Source: GM7GCV1 sp965221105 (GTDB lineage Bacteria > Pseudomonadota > Gammaproteobacteria > Pseudomonadales > GM7GCV1). From it: 64,000 bases of DNA. The stretch is taken from positions 1,798,001 through 1,862,000 of the forward strand of contig OZ244871.1 in NCBI GenBank assembly GCA_965221105.1. The letters run 5' to 3'. This document shows, one piece after another, positions 9,804 through 19,680 of this stretch. Every line of letters starts with the position of its first letter. Positions within the stretch are counted from its first letter, which is position 1. A program made the translations under genes and the position numbers. Below the pieces are notes generated by a model, which searched no databases, was not told where the DNA came from, and saw nothing but the letters and a program-made list of their open reading frames with translations.

Positions 9804-10808
9804 CTACTGGCGCAGCTGCGAGGCCAGTGCCAGGATTTCTTCAGCGAGCTGGAATACCGCCATGGCATACAGTCTGCTGTGGTTGTAGCGCGTTATGACA
9901 TAAAAATTGTACGCGCCAATCCAGTACTCAGCCCCCCGGTCGCCTTCAAGTCGCATAGCCGTGGCCGGTCCATCTGCCCGTATACCCGACTGGCTGGACG
10001 TTATGCCGACAGATGCCAACTCGGAAAAACTGTGGTTGGGCTTGAGCCCCTGATTGATGAATTCAGAATCATGGTTATCAGCGACTACAGCCCGTGCCGC
10101 AACAGGCTCTCCGGCCTGCCAGCCATGTTGCGCAAGATAGTTGGCAACACTCCATATGGCGTCATTGGGGTCAGTCCAGATATCGATAAAACCGTCTTCC
10201 TCGTACCCGACTGCGTATGCCCTGTAGGAGCTTGGCATAAATTGCCCCAGTCCCATGGCCCCGGCATAGGAGCCATTGAGTTCAAGCGGATTGCGCCCCT
10301 GATCACGCGCCAAAAGCAAAAAGTGTTTGAGTTCCGAACGAAAAAAAGGTGCGCGCTTGGGGTAGTTGAAAGCCAGCGTGGCAAGCGCATCCAGAACCCT
10401 GTAACTGCCGGTGTTCCGGCCGTAAAAGGTTTCAACGCCAATGATTGCCACTATGTACTGGGCCGGAATGCCGAACCGGGCCTCCGCGGCGGCGAGAACA
10501 GTCCGATTCTTCTCCCAAAATGCCACTCCGTTGTGGATTCGACTGTTTCGCAGAAAAATCTTTCGATACTCACCCCAGGTGAGGGTCTTTTCCGCTGGCC
10601 TGTCCATGGCATCAATGATTGACTGCTTTCTCTCAGCTTGGCTAAACAGTTCAATCAGTTCAGATCGATTGAAACCTTCGTCTGCAACCACTTCATTGAT
10701 GAAGTCCAGTGCAAGTTCATTTCCCGAGTAGTCTGCCAGAGCCGGCACTGTCAGGCTTGTGAACAGGACACAAAGCCCCTTTTTGATTGACCTATGACTT
10801 AACGACAA
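9804..10808 (-). CDS. mltB: membrane-associated lytic murein transglycosylase B
   Basis: 334 aa. A short hydrophobic signal (GLCVLFTSLTVPALA) precedes the mature domain. The SLT family 3 catalytic glutamate lies in YIVAIIGVETFYGRNTGSYRVLDALATLAF (about residue 128), followed by SYAGAMGLGQFMPSSYRAYAV and a DIWTDPNDAIWSVANYL segment. It cleaves the glycan backbone of peptidoglycan. The furthest start is a TTG at 10808. No lipobox is obvious, so it may be soluble periplasmic rather than lipid-anchored. It follows rodA closely. Confidence 0.93.
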   Translation of the reverse strand: MSLSHRSIKKGLCVLFTSLTVPALADYSGNELALDFINEVVADEGFNRSELIELFSQAERKQSIIDAMDRPAEKTLTWGEYRKIFLRNSRIHNGVAFWEKNRTVLAAAEARFGIPAQYIVAIIGVETFYGRNTGSYRVLDALATLAFNYPKRAPFFRSELKHFLLLARDQGRNPLELNGSYAGAMGLGQFMPSSYRAYAVGYEEDGFIDIWTDPNDAIWSVANYLAQHGWQAGEPVAARAVVADNHDSEFINQGLKPNHSFSELASVGITSSQSGIRADGPATAMRLEGDRGAEYWIGAYNFYVITRYNHSRLYAMAVFQLAEEILALASQLRQ

Positions 10809-10841
10809 TTGGAAATCCTCCCTGATCCACCGGTTACAATT

Positions 10842-11984
10842 CTATTTTGCATGAAGCGTGTCTTCCTCTTTGGCTATGACCATGAGAATACCAATAGCGA
10901 TAAACATGGAGATCAACGATGTTCCGCCATAGCTAAACAGCGGCAGGGGAACTCCAACAACCGGGAGTATGCCTGATACCATTCCCATGTTGACAAACAC
11001 ATATAAAAAAATTGTGAAGGTGATCGAACCAGCGACCATCCGGCTGAAATTGGTTTTTGCTGTGTAGCTTATCCAGAAACCGCGAACAAACAGAAGCAGA
11101 TATCCCGTCAACAGCAGCAGCACACCCTGGAATCCAAACTCCTCAGCCAGTACCGCAATGATAAAGTCAGTGTGGCTTTCCGGCAAAAAATCCAATTGCG
11201 ACTGGGTGCCGGACATCCAGCCTTTCCCCGACCAGCCTCCGGAACCAATAGCTGTTGTCGACTGAATAATGTTCCAGCCCGAGCCCAGCTTGTCCGCCTC
11301 GGGGTTAAACAGTGTCAGTACACGCTGCTTCTGATAGTCGTGCAACAAAAGTTGCCACGCAAGCCACATCAGGAAGGGCAAAGTCATGAGAGCGCCCAGA
11401 ATGTGCCGCCATCTCAATCCGGACAGGAAAAGCACGACGGCACCCGCAGCAGCCACCAGGATGCCCGTGCCCAGATCCGGCTGTATCAGAATCAGAGTCA
11501 CTGGCACAGCGACCAGCAGTGCCGCCACCAGGATATACCTGGGCCGCAGCGGCATGGCTCGGTCTCCAAGATAGCCCGCCAGTGCCAGCGGCAATGCCAG
11601 CTTGACAACCTCCGAGGGCTGAAAACGGAAGAATCCCAAATCAATCCACCGCTGGGCACCCTTGGCACCACTGCCACCCACCAAAACACCGATCAGCAGG
11701 GCAAGTCCGAGCGCATAAATCAGCCATGCCCAGCGACGCATCACCATCGGACGAATCTGTGCTATGACCAGCATGATGACGGTACCGATGCCCATAAAAA
11801 TCATTTGGCGCTGGAGGAAGCTGCCGCTGTCATCCGCGCTGTAGAGCACAACGCCACCCGCTACCAGCATTGGACCGAGAATCAGCATCAGTTGCCAATC
11901 CAGGTGCAGAAAGTTGAACAGCTGTTGCGCACCGCCAGCCAGTTGGCCAGAGTGGGGTAAGCGACGCAAAAAATCATCCGACAT
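10842..11984 (-). CDS. rodA: RodA peptidoglycan glycosyltransferase (SEDS family)
   Basis: 380 aa polytopic inner-membrane protein, about 10 helices. It polymerises lipid II for lateral wall growth with PBP2. SEDS signatures are present: the helix set beginning with LILGPMLVAGGVVLYSADD, a large loop containing LPESHTDFIIAVLAEEFGF, and the terminal GVPLPLFSYGGTSLISMFIAIGIL. The partner mrdA lies 20 bp upstream on the same strand, as in nearly all rod-shaped gammaproteobacteria. Confidence 0.97.
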   Translation of the reverse strand: MSDDFLRRLPHSGQLAGGAQQLFNFLHLDWQLMLILGPMLVAGGVVLYSADDSGSFLQRQMIFMGIGTVIMLVIAQIRPMVMRRWAWLIYALGLALLIGVLVGGSGAKGAQRWIDLGFFRFQPSEVVKLALPLALAGYLGDRAMPLRPRYILVAALLVAVPVTLILIQPDLGTGILVAAAGAVVLFLSGLRWRHILGALMTLPFLMWLAWQLLLHDYQKQRVLTLFNPEADKLGSGWNIIQSTTAIGSGGWSGKGWMSGTQSQLDFLPESHTDFIIAVLAEEFGFQGVLLLLTGYLLLFVRGFWISYTAKTNFSRMVAGSITFTIFLYVFVNMGMVSGILPVVGVPLPLFSYGGTSLISMFIAIGILMVIAKEEDTLHAK

Positions 11985-12004
11985 TATTTTTTAGCCCCCG
12001 GCGC

Positions 12005-13831
12005 TCAACCGTTGAGTTCCAGCCACAGATCTGTGAGTTGTCGTGCGACAGGCGCGGCAACCGTACTTCCGTGCTCACCATTTTCTACCACTACGGCAAT
12101 TGCAATACCAGGGTTGTCTGCCGGAGCAAAGGATACAAAGAGCGCATGATCGCGCTGAAACTCCTCAAGCAGTTCGGAATCATATTCAGCATCCTGGGGG
12201 ATCTCCACCACCTGGGCCGTGCCGGTCTTTCCAGCCATCCGGTAGGTGATGTCGCTTCCCTGCCGGGACGCCGTACCGCGACTGCTGTGCACAACATCCT
12301 CCATGGCCTCGAAGACCGCCTGCCAGTGCCTGTCCTCTATGCCAGACAACTTGGCCAGCAGCCGAACAGACGCCGAGGCTGAATCGACAGTCATATGTGG
12401 GGTAATGGCAAGTCCGCGGCGGGCCAGTATGGTTGTCATCTGGGCCAGTTGCATGGGTGTAACCAGGCTGAACCCCTGCCCGATACTCGTATTTATTGTA
12501 TCACCCGGAAACCAGGCCAGGCCTCGTGCACTCCTTTTCCAGCTCCTTGAAGGCATGATGCCTGCAACCTCCGAGGGCATATCCACGCCGGTTTTTGAAC
12601 CCAAACCGAACAACGCTCCGTATTCGCTTATTCTGTCAATTCCAAGGCGGTTGCCGAGCTTATAGAAATAGATATCGCAGGACTGTTCAATGGCAATCCG
12701 GAAATCGACCAAGCCATGTCCGCCCTTCTTCCAGTCGCGGTATACACGCTCCTGGCCAGGCAACCGGAATTCACCCCGATCCTGAATCGTGGTTTCCTCG
12801 GTGACTGTTCCCGTTGCCAGCCCGGCCAAGCCATAGACAGGCTTGATGGTTGAGCCCGGTGGGTACTGACCCAGAAGGGCCCGATCATAGAGCGGCCGGT
12901 TTCTGTCATTGAGCAATCGTGCGTACTCCGCATGACTGATGCCGGTTACGAAAAGATTGGCGTTATAGCTGGGCGTGCTCACCATTACCAGGACTTCTCC
13001 TGTTTTTATGTCAAGCGCGACAACCGATGCCCGGTAATCGCCGAGCAGTTCAAAGGCGCGGAGCTGCAGACGGCTGTCCAATGACAGACGTATATCCTCA
13101 CCGGGCACTGAATCTTTTCTTTCGAGCACCCTGAGAACATTTCCGCGGGCATCAGTCTCGACATACTCGTAGCCCACCTGACCCAGCAATCTGTGCTGAT
13201 ACTGTTTCTCGATGCCAATTTTGCCGATTACGTGCGTGCCCTGATATCGGCTGGGATCAATCTCCGCCTGCTCACGTTCATTGATACGCCCCACATAACC
13301 AACACTGTGGGCAAATTTGTCAGAAAATGGATAGTGGCGAACGAGTTCGAACTCGACTTCAATGCCCGCAAGACGAAACTCGTTTACCGCCAGAACAGCC
13401 ACATGCTCTTCGGAGAGCTGAAAACGCAGTGGCACACCTTCAAAGGGACGTCGGTATTGATCAAGTTGCTGGTAAAATCGCTCGACTTCAGACTGGGAAA
13501 GATCGAGGATCTCGTCAAGCGCCTCAATCAGACTGTCCACATCCCGAGCACGTTCAGGAACAATGGAGAGTGTATAGCTCGGGCGGTTCTCGGCCAAAAC
13601 CACACCGTTGCGATCAGATATGAGTCCCCGAACCGGCGCGACCGCACGCAGATGCACGCGGTTTTCTTCCGAGAGGGTCGCAAACTTGTCGTGCTGCCAG
13701 ACCTGCAGGCTGTAGAAGCGTGCCAACAACCCCATCAGCAGCAGTAGCAGCAGCAGGAAAAGGCAGACAAGCCGGCGACGCACCAGCTTACGCTGGAGTT
13801 CCGGATCACCAATTCGCTGATATTCGCTCAT
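12005..13831 (-). CDS. mrdA: penicillin-binding protein 2
   Basis: About 608 aa from the ATG at 13831, which leaves a 20-residue cytoplasmic tail before the single membrane helix (VCLFLLLLLLLMGLLARFYSL), like E. coli PBP2. A TTG 36 bp further upstream is an alternative. It is the class B transpeptidase of the elongasome. The SXXK serine is in PGSTIKP, the SXN equivalent in QSCDIYFYKLG, and KTG in MAGKTGTAQV. The pedestal domain with EHVAVLAVNEFRLAGIEVE is intact. Operon partner of rodA. Confidence 0.96.
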   Translation of the reverse strand: MSEYQRIGDPELQRKLVRRRLVCLFLLLLLLLMGLLARFYSLQVWQHDKFATLSEENRVHLRAVAPVRGLISDRNGVVLAENRPSYTLSIVPERARDVDSLIEALDEILDLSQSEVERFYQQLDQYRRPFEGVPLRFQLSEEHVAVLAVNEFRLAGIEVEFELVRHYPFSDKFAHSVGYVGRINEREQAEIDPSRYQGTHVIGKIGIEKQYQHRLLGQVGYEYVETDARGNVLRVLERKDSVPGEDIRLSLDSRLQLRAFELLGDYRASVVALDIKTGEVLVMVSTPSYNANLFVTGISHAEYARLLNDRNRPLYDRALLGQYPPGSTIKPVYGLAGLATGTVTEETTIQDRGEFRLPGQERVYRDWKKGGHGLVDFRIAIEQSCDIYFYKLGNRLGIDRISEYGALFGLGSKTGVDMPSEVAGIMPSRSWKRSARGLAWFPGDTINTSIGQGFSLVTPMQLAQMTTILARRGLAITPHMTVDSASASVRLLAKLSGIEDRHWQAVFEAMEDVVHSSRGTASRQGSDITYRMAGKTGTAQVVEIPQDAEYDSELLEEFQRDHALFVSFAPADNPGIAIAVVVENGEHGSTVAAPVARQLTDLWLELNG

Positions 13832-13901
13832 AGGGCTATGCTGCGCGTTGTCCCAGAGGCGGGGCAAGCCTGACCAGATTCAACTGCCGAACACTGCGAC
13901 A

Positions 13902-14375
13902 TTATTCGCGATGATACGGGTGATGAGCGTTCATTGCCAAGCCCCGGTATATCTGCTCTGCCAGCACCAGGCGAACCAGCGAGTGCGGTAATGTCAGCGC
14001 GGAAAGCGATATCTTGCGGTACTTATCCCCTTCCAGAAATCGCGAATCCAGCCCGTCAGGCCCGCCTACCAGCAAGGCTATGTCTGTACCTTCCATCTGC
14101 CAGGTTGCCAGTACTCTCGCCAGTTTTTTGGTAGAGAGGGGTTCGCCTTCGACGTCGAGCACAACCCGTGTTTCGTTGTCGTGCAATCGCTGCTCAATGA
14201 GGTCAGCCTCATCGGCCTTTATTTTTTGAACAGTTGAACCCTGGCGACGTTTGGCGGCAGGCACCTGTACCAGTTCCAGATTCTGCATGGGCCGAATGCG
14301 CCTGGCATACTCCTGAAAGCCGGTCTCCACCCAACCCGGCATGCGGGTTCCAACTGCAACAATTCGTAATTTCAT
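13902..14375 (-). CDS. rlmH: 23S rRNA pseudouridine-1915 N3-methyltransferase
   Basis: 157 aa from the ATG at 14375. SPOUT-class methyltransferase: N-terminal MKLRIVAVGTRMPGWVETGFQEYARR, the knot region LDVEGEPLSTKKLARVLATWQMEGTDIALLVGGPDGL, and the C-terminal SLSALTLPHSLVRLVLAEQIYRGLAMNAHHPYHRE. It methylates a helix 69 pseudouridine in 70S ribosomes. It sits between rsfS and mrdA, the usual gammaproteobacterial order. Confidence 0.96.
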   Translation of the reverse strand: MKLRIVAVGTRMPGWVETGFQEYARRIRPMQNLELVQVPAAKRRQGSTVQKIKADEADLIEQRLHDNETRVVLDVEGEPLSTKKLARVLATWQMEGTDIALLVGGPDGLDSRFLEGDKYRKISLSALTLPHSLVRLVLAEQIYRGLAMNAHHPYHRE

Positions 14376-14671
14376 CGCATCGGTGCACACTTTGGCTCAA
14401 TTGCAGATTGAACGCCCGGCCATGTTAAGCCTGCACTGCAACAGGGCATTTCCTGCAAAAAGTCCAGTCCCGACTCCGTGAACATCCCCATCGAGCGTCT
14501 CGTGCCAGCCAGCGGGCAAAAAGGAACCGGGTCGAGCCCGGTGCAGGTGCCCCACCGGGAATATGGTGGGAATGACACAGTCGGTAGCTCCGGGAGAGCA
14601 TCTCCCCGTTCCGTATCAATGCCATACCACACCAGGGAAGAAAGCGTCTGTTCGGCCATGATGTATAGGTA
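14376..14671. other. spacer between rlmH and rsfS
   Basis: Nearly 300 bp inside an otherwise tightly packed operon. Short minus-strand frames here carry no recognisable domain. It contains an inverted repeat CCCACC/GGTGGG around 14550-14571 with no T-run, so it is not a standard terminator. It may be an RNA processing site or neutral insertion. Confidence 0.4.
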
Positions 14672-15019
14672 TCAGTCCAAAGATGTGCTCTGGGTTGGTA
14701 ACCGGGTCCAGAGGCGTTCCAAGTCGTAGAGCTTCCGGGTTTCAGCCTGCATCAGATGGACACAGAGATCGCCGAAATCTATCAGTACCCACTCGGCGCT
14801 TTCCCGCCCTTCAGACGACAGTGGGGTGAAGCCGGCTTCCTTGGCCTTTTTCACAACCATGTCTGCCAACGCCTTGACCTGCCGTGTTGAAGTGCCAGTC
14901 GCAATCAGCATGAAATCAACTACTGATGTCATTTCCCGGACATCGAGAGTAATCACATCGATACCCTTTACGTCTTCGATGGCCTCGACAACAATCTGAT
15001 TGAGTGCGCTGTCCGTCAT
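14672..15019 (-). CDS. rsfS: ribosome silencing factor
   Basis: 115 aa Iojap/RsfS protein. It binds ribosomal protein L14 and blocks subunit joining in starvation. The family pattern is VEAIEDVKGIDVITLDVREMTSVVDFMLIATGTSTRQVKALAD, then ESAEWVLIDFGDLCVHLMQ and YDLERLW. Its start overlaps the nadD stop by 4 bp (ATGA), the common nadD-rsfS coupling. Confidence 0.96.
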   Translation of the reverse strand: MTDSALNQIVVEAIEDVKGIDVITLDVREMTSVVDFMLIATGTSTRQVKALADMVVKKAKEAGFTPLSSEGRESAEWVLIDFGDLCVHLMQAETRKLYDLERLWTRLPTQSTSLD

Positions 15020-15732
15020 AGATACACCTGGTTTTCAATAATGTACTCCAGCACCTGAGGAGCAAGCCATCGCTCGAGCAAGATGTCGGCCCTCAATTGT
15101 TCAGCATCACTGGTTGCAAGTTCTTCCAGCCGTTGCCGAATTGAGGTGGCAGAGACCGGCAGTGACAGGGCATCAAGCAGCATGATTCGTCCAACACGCC
15201 GATTGGCTTGATCGAACGAAGAGACAAGGCGCTCGCGAAAGCGTTCAACGATAGCGGATCCCATTATCTGGTCTCGATCAAATGCGGCGAGATGGGCCAG
15301 TTGAAGAATTTCTTCCCAGCGATGCCACTGTGCGAAACTGGCCAGTGAATCTGCGCCCATACAGAATATCAGTTCGATATCCCCGTTGAGCCGCCGGAAA
15401 TGCCTCAGAGTTTCAACGGTGTAGGAGGTGTGCGGGTTCTGGAGTTCAAAATCCGAAATATGGACAGACTCCAGATCTGCGGCCGCCAGTCTCAGCATAC
15501 CCAGACGATGTTCGTCAGAGGCTCTCGCCGATTCCCGGTGTGGCGGTCTGTGACAGGGTACAAATACCAGGGTATCCAGTCCGCACTGCTGTTGAGCTCG
15601 CGCTGCCAGCTCAACATGAGCCCGGTGTACCGGATCGAACGTCCCCCCAAGAATACCAACTCGTGCCGGTGTCGGCCTGCCGGTAAAAACATCGGCAGTT
15701 TTAGGATCGAACGGTGCCGTCGCCAAACACAA
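15016..15732 (-). CDS. nadD: nicotinate-nucleotide adenylyltransferase
   Basis: About 238 aa. Adenylates nicotinate mononucleotide in NAD synthesis. The nucleotidyltransferase motif is VGILGGTFDPVHRAHVELA, with the second signature near the C-terminus as PVSATSIRQRLEE. No in-frame ATG precedes the core, so the start is probably TTG at 15732 or 15726. The 5' end overlaps the proA 3' end by about 32 bp and the 3' end overlaps rsfS, so the three genes are translationally linked. Confidence 0.94.
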   Translation of the reverse strand: MCLATAPFDPKTADVFTGRPTPARVGILGGTFDPVHRAHVELAARAQQQCGLDTLVFVPCHRPPHRESARASDEHRLGMLRLAAADLESVHISDFELQNPHTSYTVETLRHFRRLNGDIELIFCMGADSLASFAQWHRWEEILQLAHLAAFDRDQIMGSAIVERFRERLVSSFDQANRRVGRIMLLDALSLPVSATSIRQRLEELATSDAEQLRADILLERWLAPQVLEYIIENQVYL

Positions 15733-16975
15733 CCCATTTTTGCGAAGTTAACCCTTCCAGCCCAACGGGCCCCCTGGCATGAATCTTGTCAGTGGATATC
15801 CCGATTTCCGCACCCAGACCGTATTCGAAACCGTCTGCAAACTGCGTCGATGCGTTGATCATCACTGAACTTGAATCGACGGCACGCAGGAAGCGCATGG
15901 CATTACTGTGGTTCTCTGTGACAATCGAATCAGTGTGCCCCGAACCATAGTGGTTGATGTGATGAATTGCTTCATCCAGGCCGTCCACAACCCTGACAGA
16001 CAGAATGGGCAGCAGGTACTCGGTGACCCAGTCCTCCTCAGTGGCAGGCTGCACATCAATGATCTCGGCAGTCCGGCTGCACCCCCGCAACTCGACGCCC
16101 TCGTCCCGGTATCGCACGGCAATCTCGGGCAAAAATTCAGTCGCAACGTCCTGAGCCACCAACAGGGTTTCCATGGCACCGCACACACCGTAGCGACGAC
16201 ATTTGGAGTTGTGCGCCACGGCCAGCGCCTTATCCATGTCTGCGGCCGTGTCTACATAAACGTGACAGACGCCATCGAGGTGCTTGATGACCGGGATGCG
16301 GGCATCCCGGGCGACCCGCGCAATCAGGCCGGGTCCGCCCCGCGGAACAATCACATCAATATGGTCTGACATGGTAATCATTTCCGCCACGGCCTCCCGG
16401 TCGGTTGTTTCCACAACCGAGACGACTGCAGGGGGGAGATCTGCAGCTTCGAGTCCAGAAGTGATACAACCCGCGATGGCCCTGTTGGAATTGATTGCCT
16501 CGCTGCCACCGCGTAATACCGCAGCATTCCCCGCCTTCAGGCACAGGCTGGCTGCGTCAACAGTCACATTGGGTCGAGATTCATAGATGATGCCAATCAC
16601 CCCGAGAGGCACCCGCATTCTGCCTACCTGGATACCACTGGGTCTGCGCGAGATGTCCGTCATCTCGCCCACGGGATCGGGCAGTGAAGCAACCTGCTTG
16701 AGGCCTTCCACCATCGCATCGATCCGGACAGGCATGAGTTCAAGGCGATCCAGCAGCGCAGGTGTCAGCCCGTGGCTGCGCCCCTCCTCCATATCAATTG
16801 CGTTCGCTTCAAGAATGTTCCGGGTGCGCTCTCTCAGAAAATCCGCTATGCGCCTGAGTGCGCCATTTTTTTGCGAGGTACGCGCGCTGGCCACAACCCG
16901 CGAAGCCTCGCGAGCAGATTGGCCAAGACCGTGCATATAGTCTGTGAGATCAGTCCTGGAAGTACGAGCATCCAT
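15701..16975 (-). CDS. proA: gamma-glutamyl phosphate reductase
   Basis: 424 aa from the ATG at 16975 (a GTG four codons earlier is possible). NADPH-dependent reduction of glutamyl 5-phosphate to the semialdehyde in proline synthesis. Aldehyde-dehydrogenase-fold motifs are visible: VPLGVIGIIYESRPNVTVDAASLCLKAGNAAVLRGGSEA, VIVPRGGPGLI, and the catalytic cysteine in RRYGVCGAMETLLV. The C-terminal FGLGAEIGIS-like motif appears as FEYGLGAEIGISTDKIHARGPVGLEGLT. Confidence 0.97.
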   Translation of the reverse strand: MDARTSRTDLTDYMHGLGQSAREASRVVASARTSQKNGALRRIADFLRERTRNILEANAIDMEEGRSHGLTPALLDRLELMPVRIDAMVEGLKQVASLPDPVGEMTDISRRPSGIQVGRMRVPLGVIGIIYESRPNVTVDAASLCLKAGNAAVLRGGSEAINSNRAIAGCITSGLEAADLPPAVVSVVETTDREAVAEMITMSDHIDVIVPRGGPGLIARVARDARIPVIKHLDGVCHVYVDTAADMDKALAVAHNSKCRRYGVCGAMETLLVAQDVATEFLPEIAVRYRDEGVELRGCSRTAEIIDVQPATEEDWVTEYLLPILSVRVVDGLDEAIHHINHYGSGHTDSIVTENHSNAMRFLRAVDSSSVMINASTQFADGFEYGLGAEIGISTDKIHARGPVGLEGLTSQKWVVFGDGTVRS

Positions 16976-17080
16976 CTGCAGTACCACGATTAAAAAGGCT
17001 GGGCATTTTAACCAAAAAAACCCGGATGCTGCAGCTGCAGCCAGCCTCCAGGAATCGTGGCTCCACAGGCAGACCAGGCA

Positions 17081-17689
17081 TCAGGCAGAAGCCCCCAGAC
17101 GCTGAATGTGCGTTGCGAGAAATTCGAGCCGGTCCAGCGCCGAAGTCTGACTGAGACACCTGATCCGATCCTGCATTGACATTGGTAACACTTGTGCCAA
17201 GCCCCAGCCAAGGCCGCTGGCCTGAACAGTTCCAATATCAGGCAATCTATGCACAAACTGCGGATGCTGGCGAAGTTCCGTGTAAATCTTTGTCAGCCCG
17301 GAGTACGTATCTGGCACGGGCCCATCTTCCTCATGATCCAGATAGTCGACCTGAGCGTGAAGGAGCCCATCGACATCTTCGTGGGTCTGCCTGAGGTGAA
17401 AGCGTTCGTTACCCCGGACCGAGACACCAAGCAAGCCATTTCTCAACTGACGCCAATCAAAAATATTGACACTCAGCCCATAATCAAAAATGGTAGACGA
17501 ACGCCCCACTTCGGACCCGGATGAAATGGCACAGATTCCAAATCCCTGGTTCTGACGCAAACATATGCGAATCATGCGCAGATAGCGCTGCTCAAAAATC
17601 TGCAGGTCCAGGCGGATACCCGGAAACAGCGGCTGAGAAAGCGGAAACAGTGCCAGTTCGCTGTGCACATCAGGACTGGTTGCTGCCAT
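17081..17689 (-). CDS. LON substrate-binding-domain protein
   Basis: About 202 aa from the ATG at 17689. It begins LALFPLSQPLFPGIRLDLQIFEQRYLRMI, the start of the Lon N-terminal (PUA-like) domain, and continues with FGICAISSGSEVG. There is no AAA or protease domain, so it is a stand-alone YcbB/Lon-N type protein, thought to bind unfolded substrates; its function is unproven. It lies 39 bp downstream of the PhoH-like gene on the same strand. Confidence 0.85.
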   Translation of the reverse strand: MAATSPDVHSELALFPLSQPLFPGIRLDLQIFEQRYLRMIRICLRQNQGFGICAISSGSEVGRSSTIFDYGLSVNIFDWRQLRNGLLGVSVRGNERFHLRQTHEDVDGLLHAQVDYLDHEEDGPVPDTYSGLTKIYTELRQHPQFVHRLPDIGTVQASGLGWGLAQVLPMSMQDRIRCLSQTSALDRLEFLATHIQRLGASA

Positions 17690-17728
17690 GAGCCTTCGGG
17701 GCACCGCACATCAGGCCAGACCTCATGA

Positions 17729-19180
17729 CTAGAGGTTTTCCTCAGCAAAGGCCACAAGCTCGCTGCGCTCAATACCGCCAATATACATCAGTCCGGCCCG
17801 GTCAAAATCCTTGAATTTCTCCACGATATAGGTCAGACCGGATGTCAGGGGGGTTATGTACTTGTTGTCGATCTGGGCAAGATTGCCGAGAATGATGATT
17901 TTCGAATTCGCACCCACCCGGGTAATCACGGACTTGAGTTGGAACTGGGTCAGCCCCTGAGCCTCATCGACAACGATCAGGGCATTATTGAATGATCGAC
18001 CGCGCATAAAGCTGAGTGACTTAAACTGGATGTTGGCACGTACCTTGACGTACTCCACGCTGCTGTAGGGTGACTCATCCGCTCCGTGAAGAACTTCCAG
18101 GTTGTCATCGAAGGCTGCCAGCCAGGGGGCCATTTTTTCTTCCTCTGTTCCAGGCAGGAACCCTATGTCTTCGGCAATGGGTGGCGTGGATCTGGCAACA
18201 ATGAGTTTGCTGAAACGCTTCTCCTCCAGAATAGCGTGCAACCCATACGCAAGTGCCAGCAGGGTTTTTCCGCTGCCTGCCGGGCCCACCAGAATATTCA
18301 GGTCGAGCTTTTCCTGCCGCAGCAGATTGAGTGCCATAGCCTGCTCAATGTTTCTCGGTGCCAGCCCCCACACGCGCTGAGCCATGAGCAGTTCAGGATT
18401 CAGATCCTCAAGCGTGCAGCGATCATCCGTAAGCGCATCGATCCGGCCGACGAACCCATGGTCATCGCAGACAAACTGGTTGGGATAGACATTGTGCAGG
18501 GCGGCACGATCAACCTTATGAAAGGCCGCCCGTGACTCCTGAACTGTTTCGACATTGCTGACCCGATCCCAGAAGCGCCCCTCGAATTTTTCAACACCGG
18601 TCGCCAGAAGGTCGATGTCGTCCAGTACCCTGTCATTGCGATAATCTTCAACGTGCTCCAGGCCGGAAGCGCGTGCCTTGAGCCGCATGTTGATGTCTTT
18701 GGTTACCAGGCACACAAATGAGCCTGGATTTTCAGCTGCCAGCGAAAGTGCGACATTGATAATGCGGTTGTCGTTGTCGTGATCCTGGTTCTGTCTCAGG
18801 AATGCCGCCTCGGAGCCCTCTCCCAGCACCTGATCCGGATATACCGCCAGGGTGCCGCATGCCGTGGCGGCGCAGTTGCTCTCCACCGCGGAATATATCT
18901 CCACGCCCTCCTGTATATCTCTGGTGCTGGCATTGGCCATAAGCCGGTCAATGGCATTAATCGCGATTCTCGCCTCTCGACTGACATCCTTGTCGCGTCT
19001 GTCCTTGATGCGATCCAGTTCTTCGAGAACTGTCATGGGAATGATGATCTTGTGCTCAGCGAATGCATGTATCGCCATTGGATCGTGCAGCAGAACATTG
19101 GTGTCCAGCACGTACATCTTGCCTGCCGACTGCTTGGGTTTTTTCAGATCAATGGGTACGGGCTTCGCCGAAGAGCTCAT
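17729..19180 (-). CDS. PhoH2-type protein: PIN nuclease fused to PhoH ATPase
   Basis: 483 aa from the ATG at 19180, chosen because the PIN domain begins just after it (MYVLDTNVLLHDP, conserved acidic residue at about 26). The PIN domain runs to about 170. The C-terminal PhoH ATPase has Walker A in GPAGSGKTLLALAYGL and Walker B in NALIVVDEAQGLT, then ITRVGANSKIIILGNLAQID. PhoH2 proteins are ATP-dependent RNA helicase/ribonucleases. In-frame sequence upstream of 19180 lacks conserved features. Confidence 0.93.
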   Translation of the reverse strand: MSSSAKPVPIDLKKPKQSAGKMYVLDTNVLLHDPMAIHAFAEHKIIIPMTVLEELDRIKDRRDKDVSREARIAINAIDRLMANASTRDIQEGVEIYSAVESNCAATACGTLAVYPDQVLGEGSEAAFLRQNQDHDNDNRIINVALSLAAENPGSFVCLVTKDINMRLKARASGLEHVEDYRNDRVLDDIDLLATGVEKFEGRFWDRVSNVETVQESRAAFHKVDRAALHNVYPNQFVCDDHGFVGRIDALTDDRCTLEDLNPELLMAQRVWGLAPRNIEQAMALNLLRQEKLDLNILVGPAGSGKTLLALAYGLHAILEEKRFSKLIVARSTPPIAEDIGFLPGTEEEKMAPWLAAFDDNLEVLHGADESPYSSVEYVKVRANIQFKSLSFMRGRSFNNALIVVDEAQGLTQFQLKSVITRVGANSKIIILGNLAQIDNKYITPLTSGLTYIVEKFKDFDRAGLMYIGGIERSELVAFAEENL

Positions 19181-19680
19181 AAAACAATTGCCCGGTTGTT
19201 GAGTAAACGCGGTGGTACAGTGCTCGGCTCTCCACAGGCCGATGCGACGGACACGCGTGTCCGTCGCGGGTGGGAGACAGATTTGGAGGAAACAGGGCCT
19301 CTCGTCGCACCGCAGTGTCGAAGAAGTCAAGGCCAATTGCCCCGCCGACTCTCATGAGCCTGTACAACCTTTCAAAACTGGCGAACACGAGTTTCGACAA
19401 ACATAAACCTCTGGTGTGAAACCTGCCCGAAGCTCCATCAGAAACATATCAATTCAGGGGAATCGAGAGAGGTTTCTGTTCGGCAGACACTGGAGTCATC
19501 TTGCCTCATATCGGGCTGACGAAACAACCCTTTTTTGCTTGAGCGCCGGTGCAGTTTGCTCGTCGTGTTCCTCGGGCGGAACTCGGTACGCACGTCATTG
19601 TGCCCTCCGGGGCAGGTACGTCGCAAGACAGCTGGTGCGGTCGCGGAGAGGAGGGTGGATGAGGTACGTCCGACAGATAC
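19181..19680. other. intergenic stretch between phoH-like gene and pckA
   Basis: About 500 bp. Short frames on both strands show no recognisable domain. No clear terminator stem is seen after pckA. Probably holds the pckA 3' end signals and the promoter of the phoH-like gene. Confidence 0.5.
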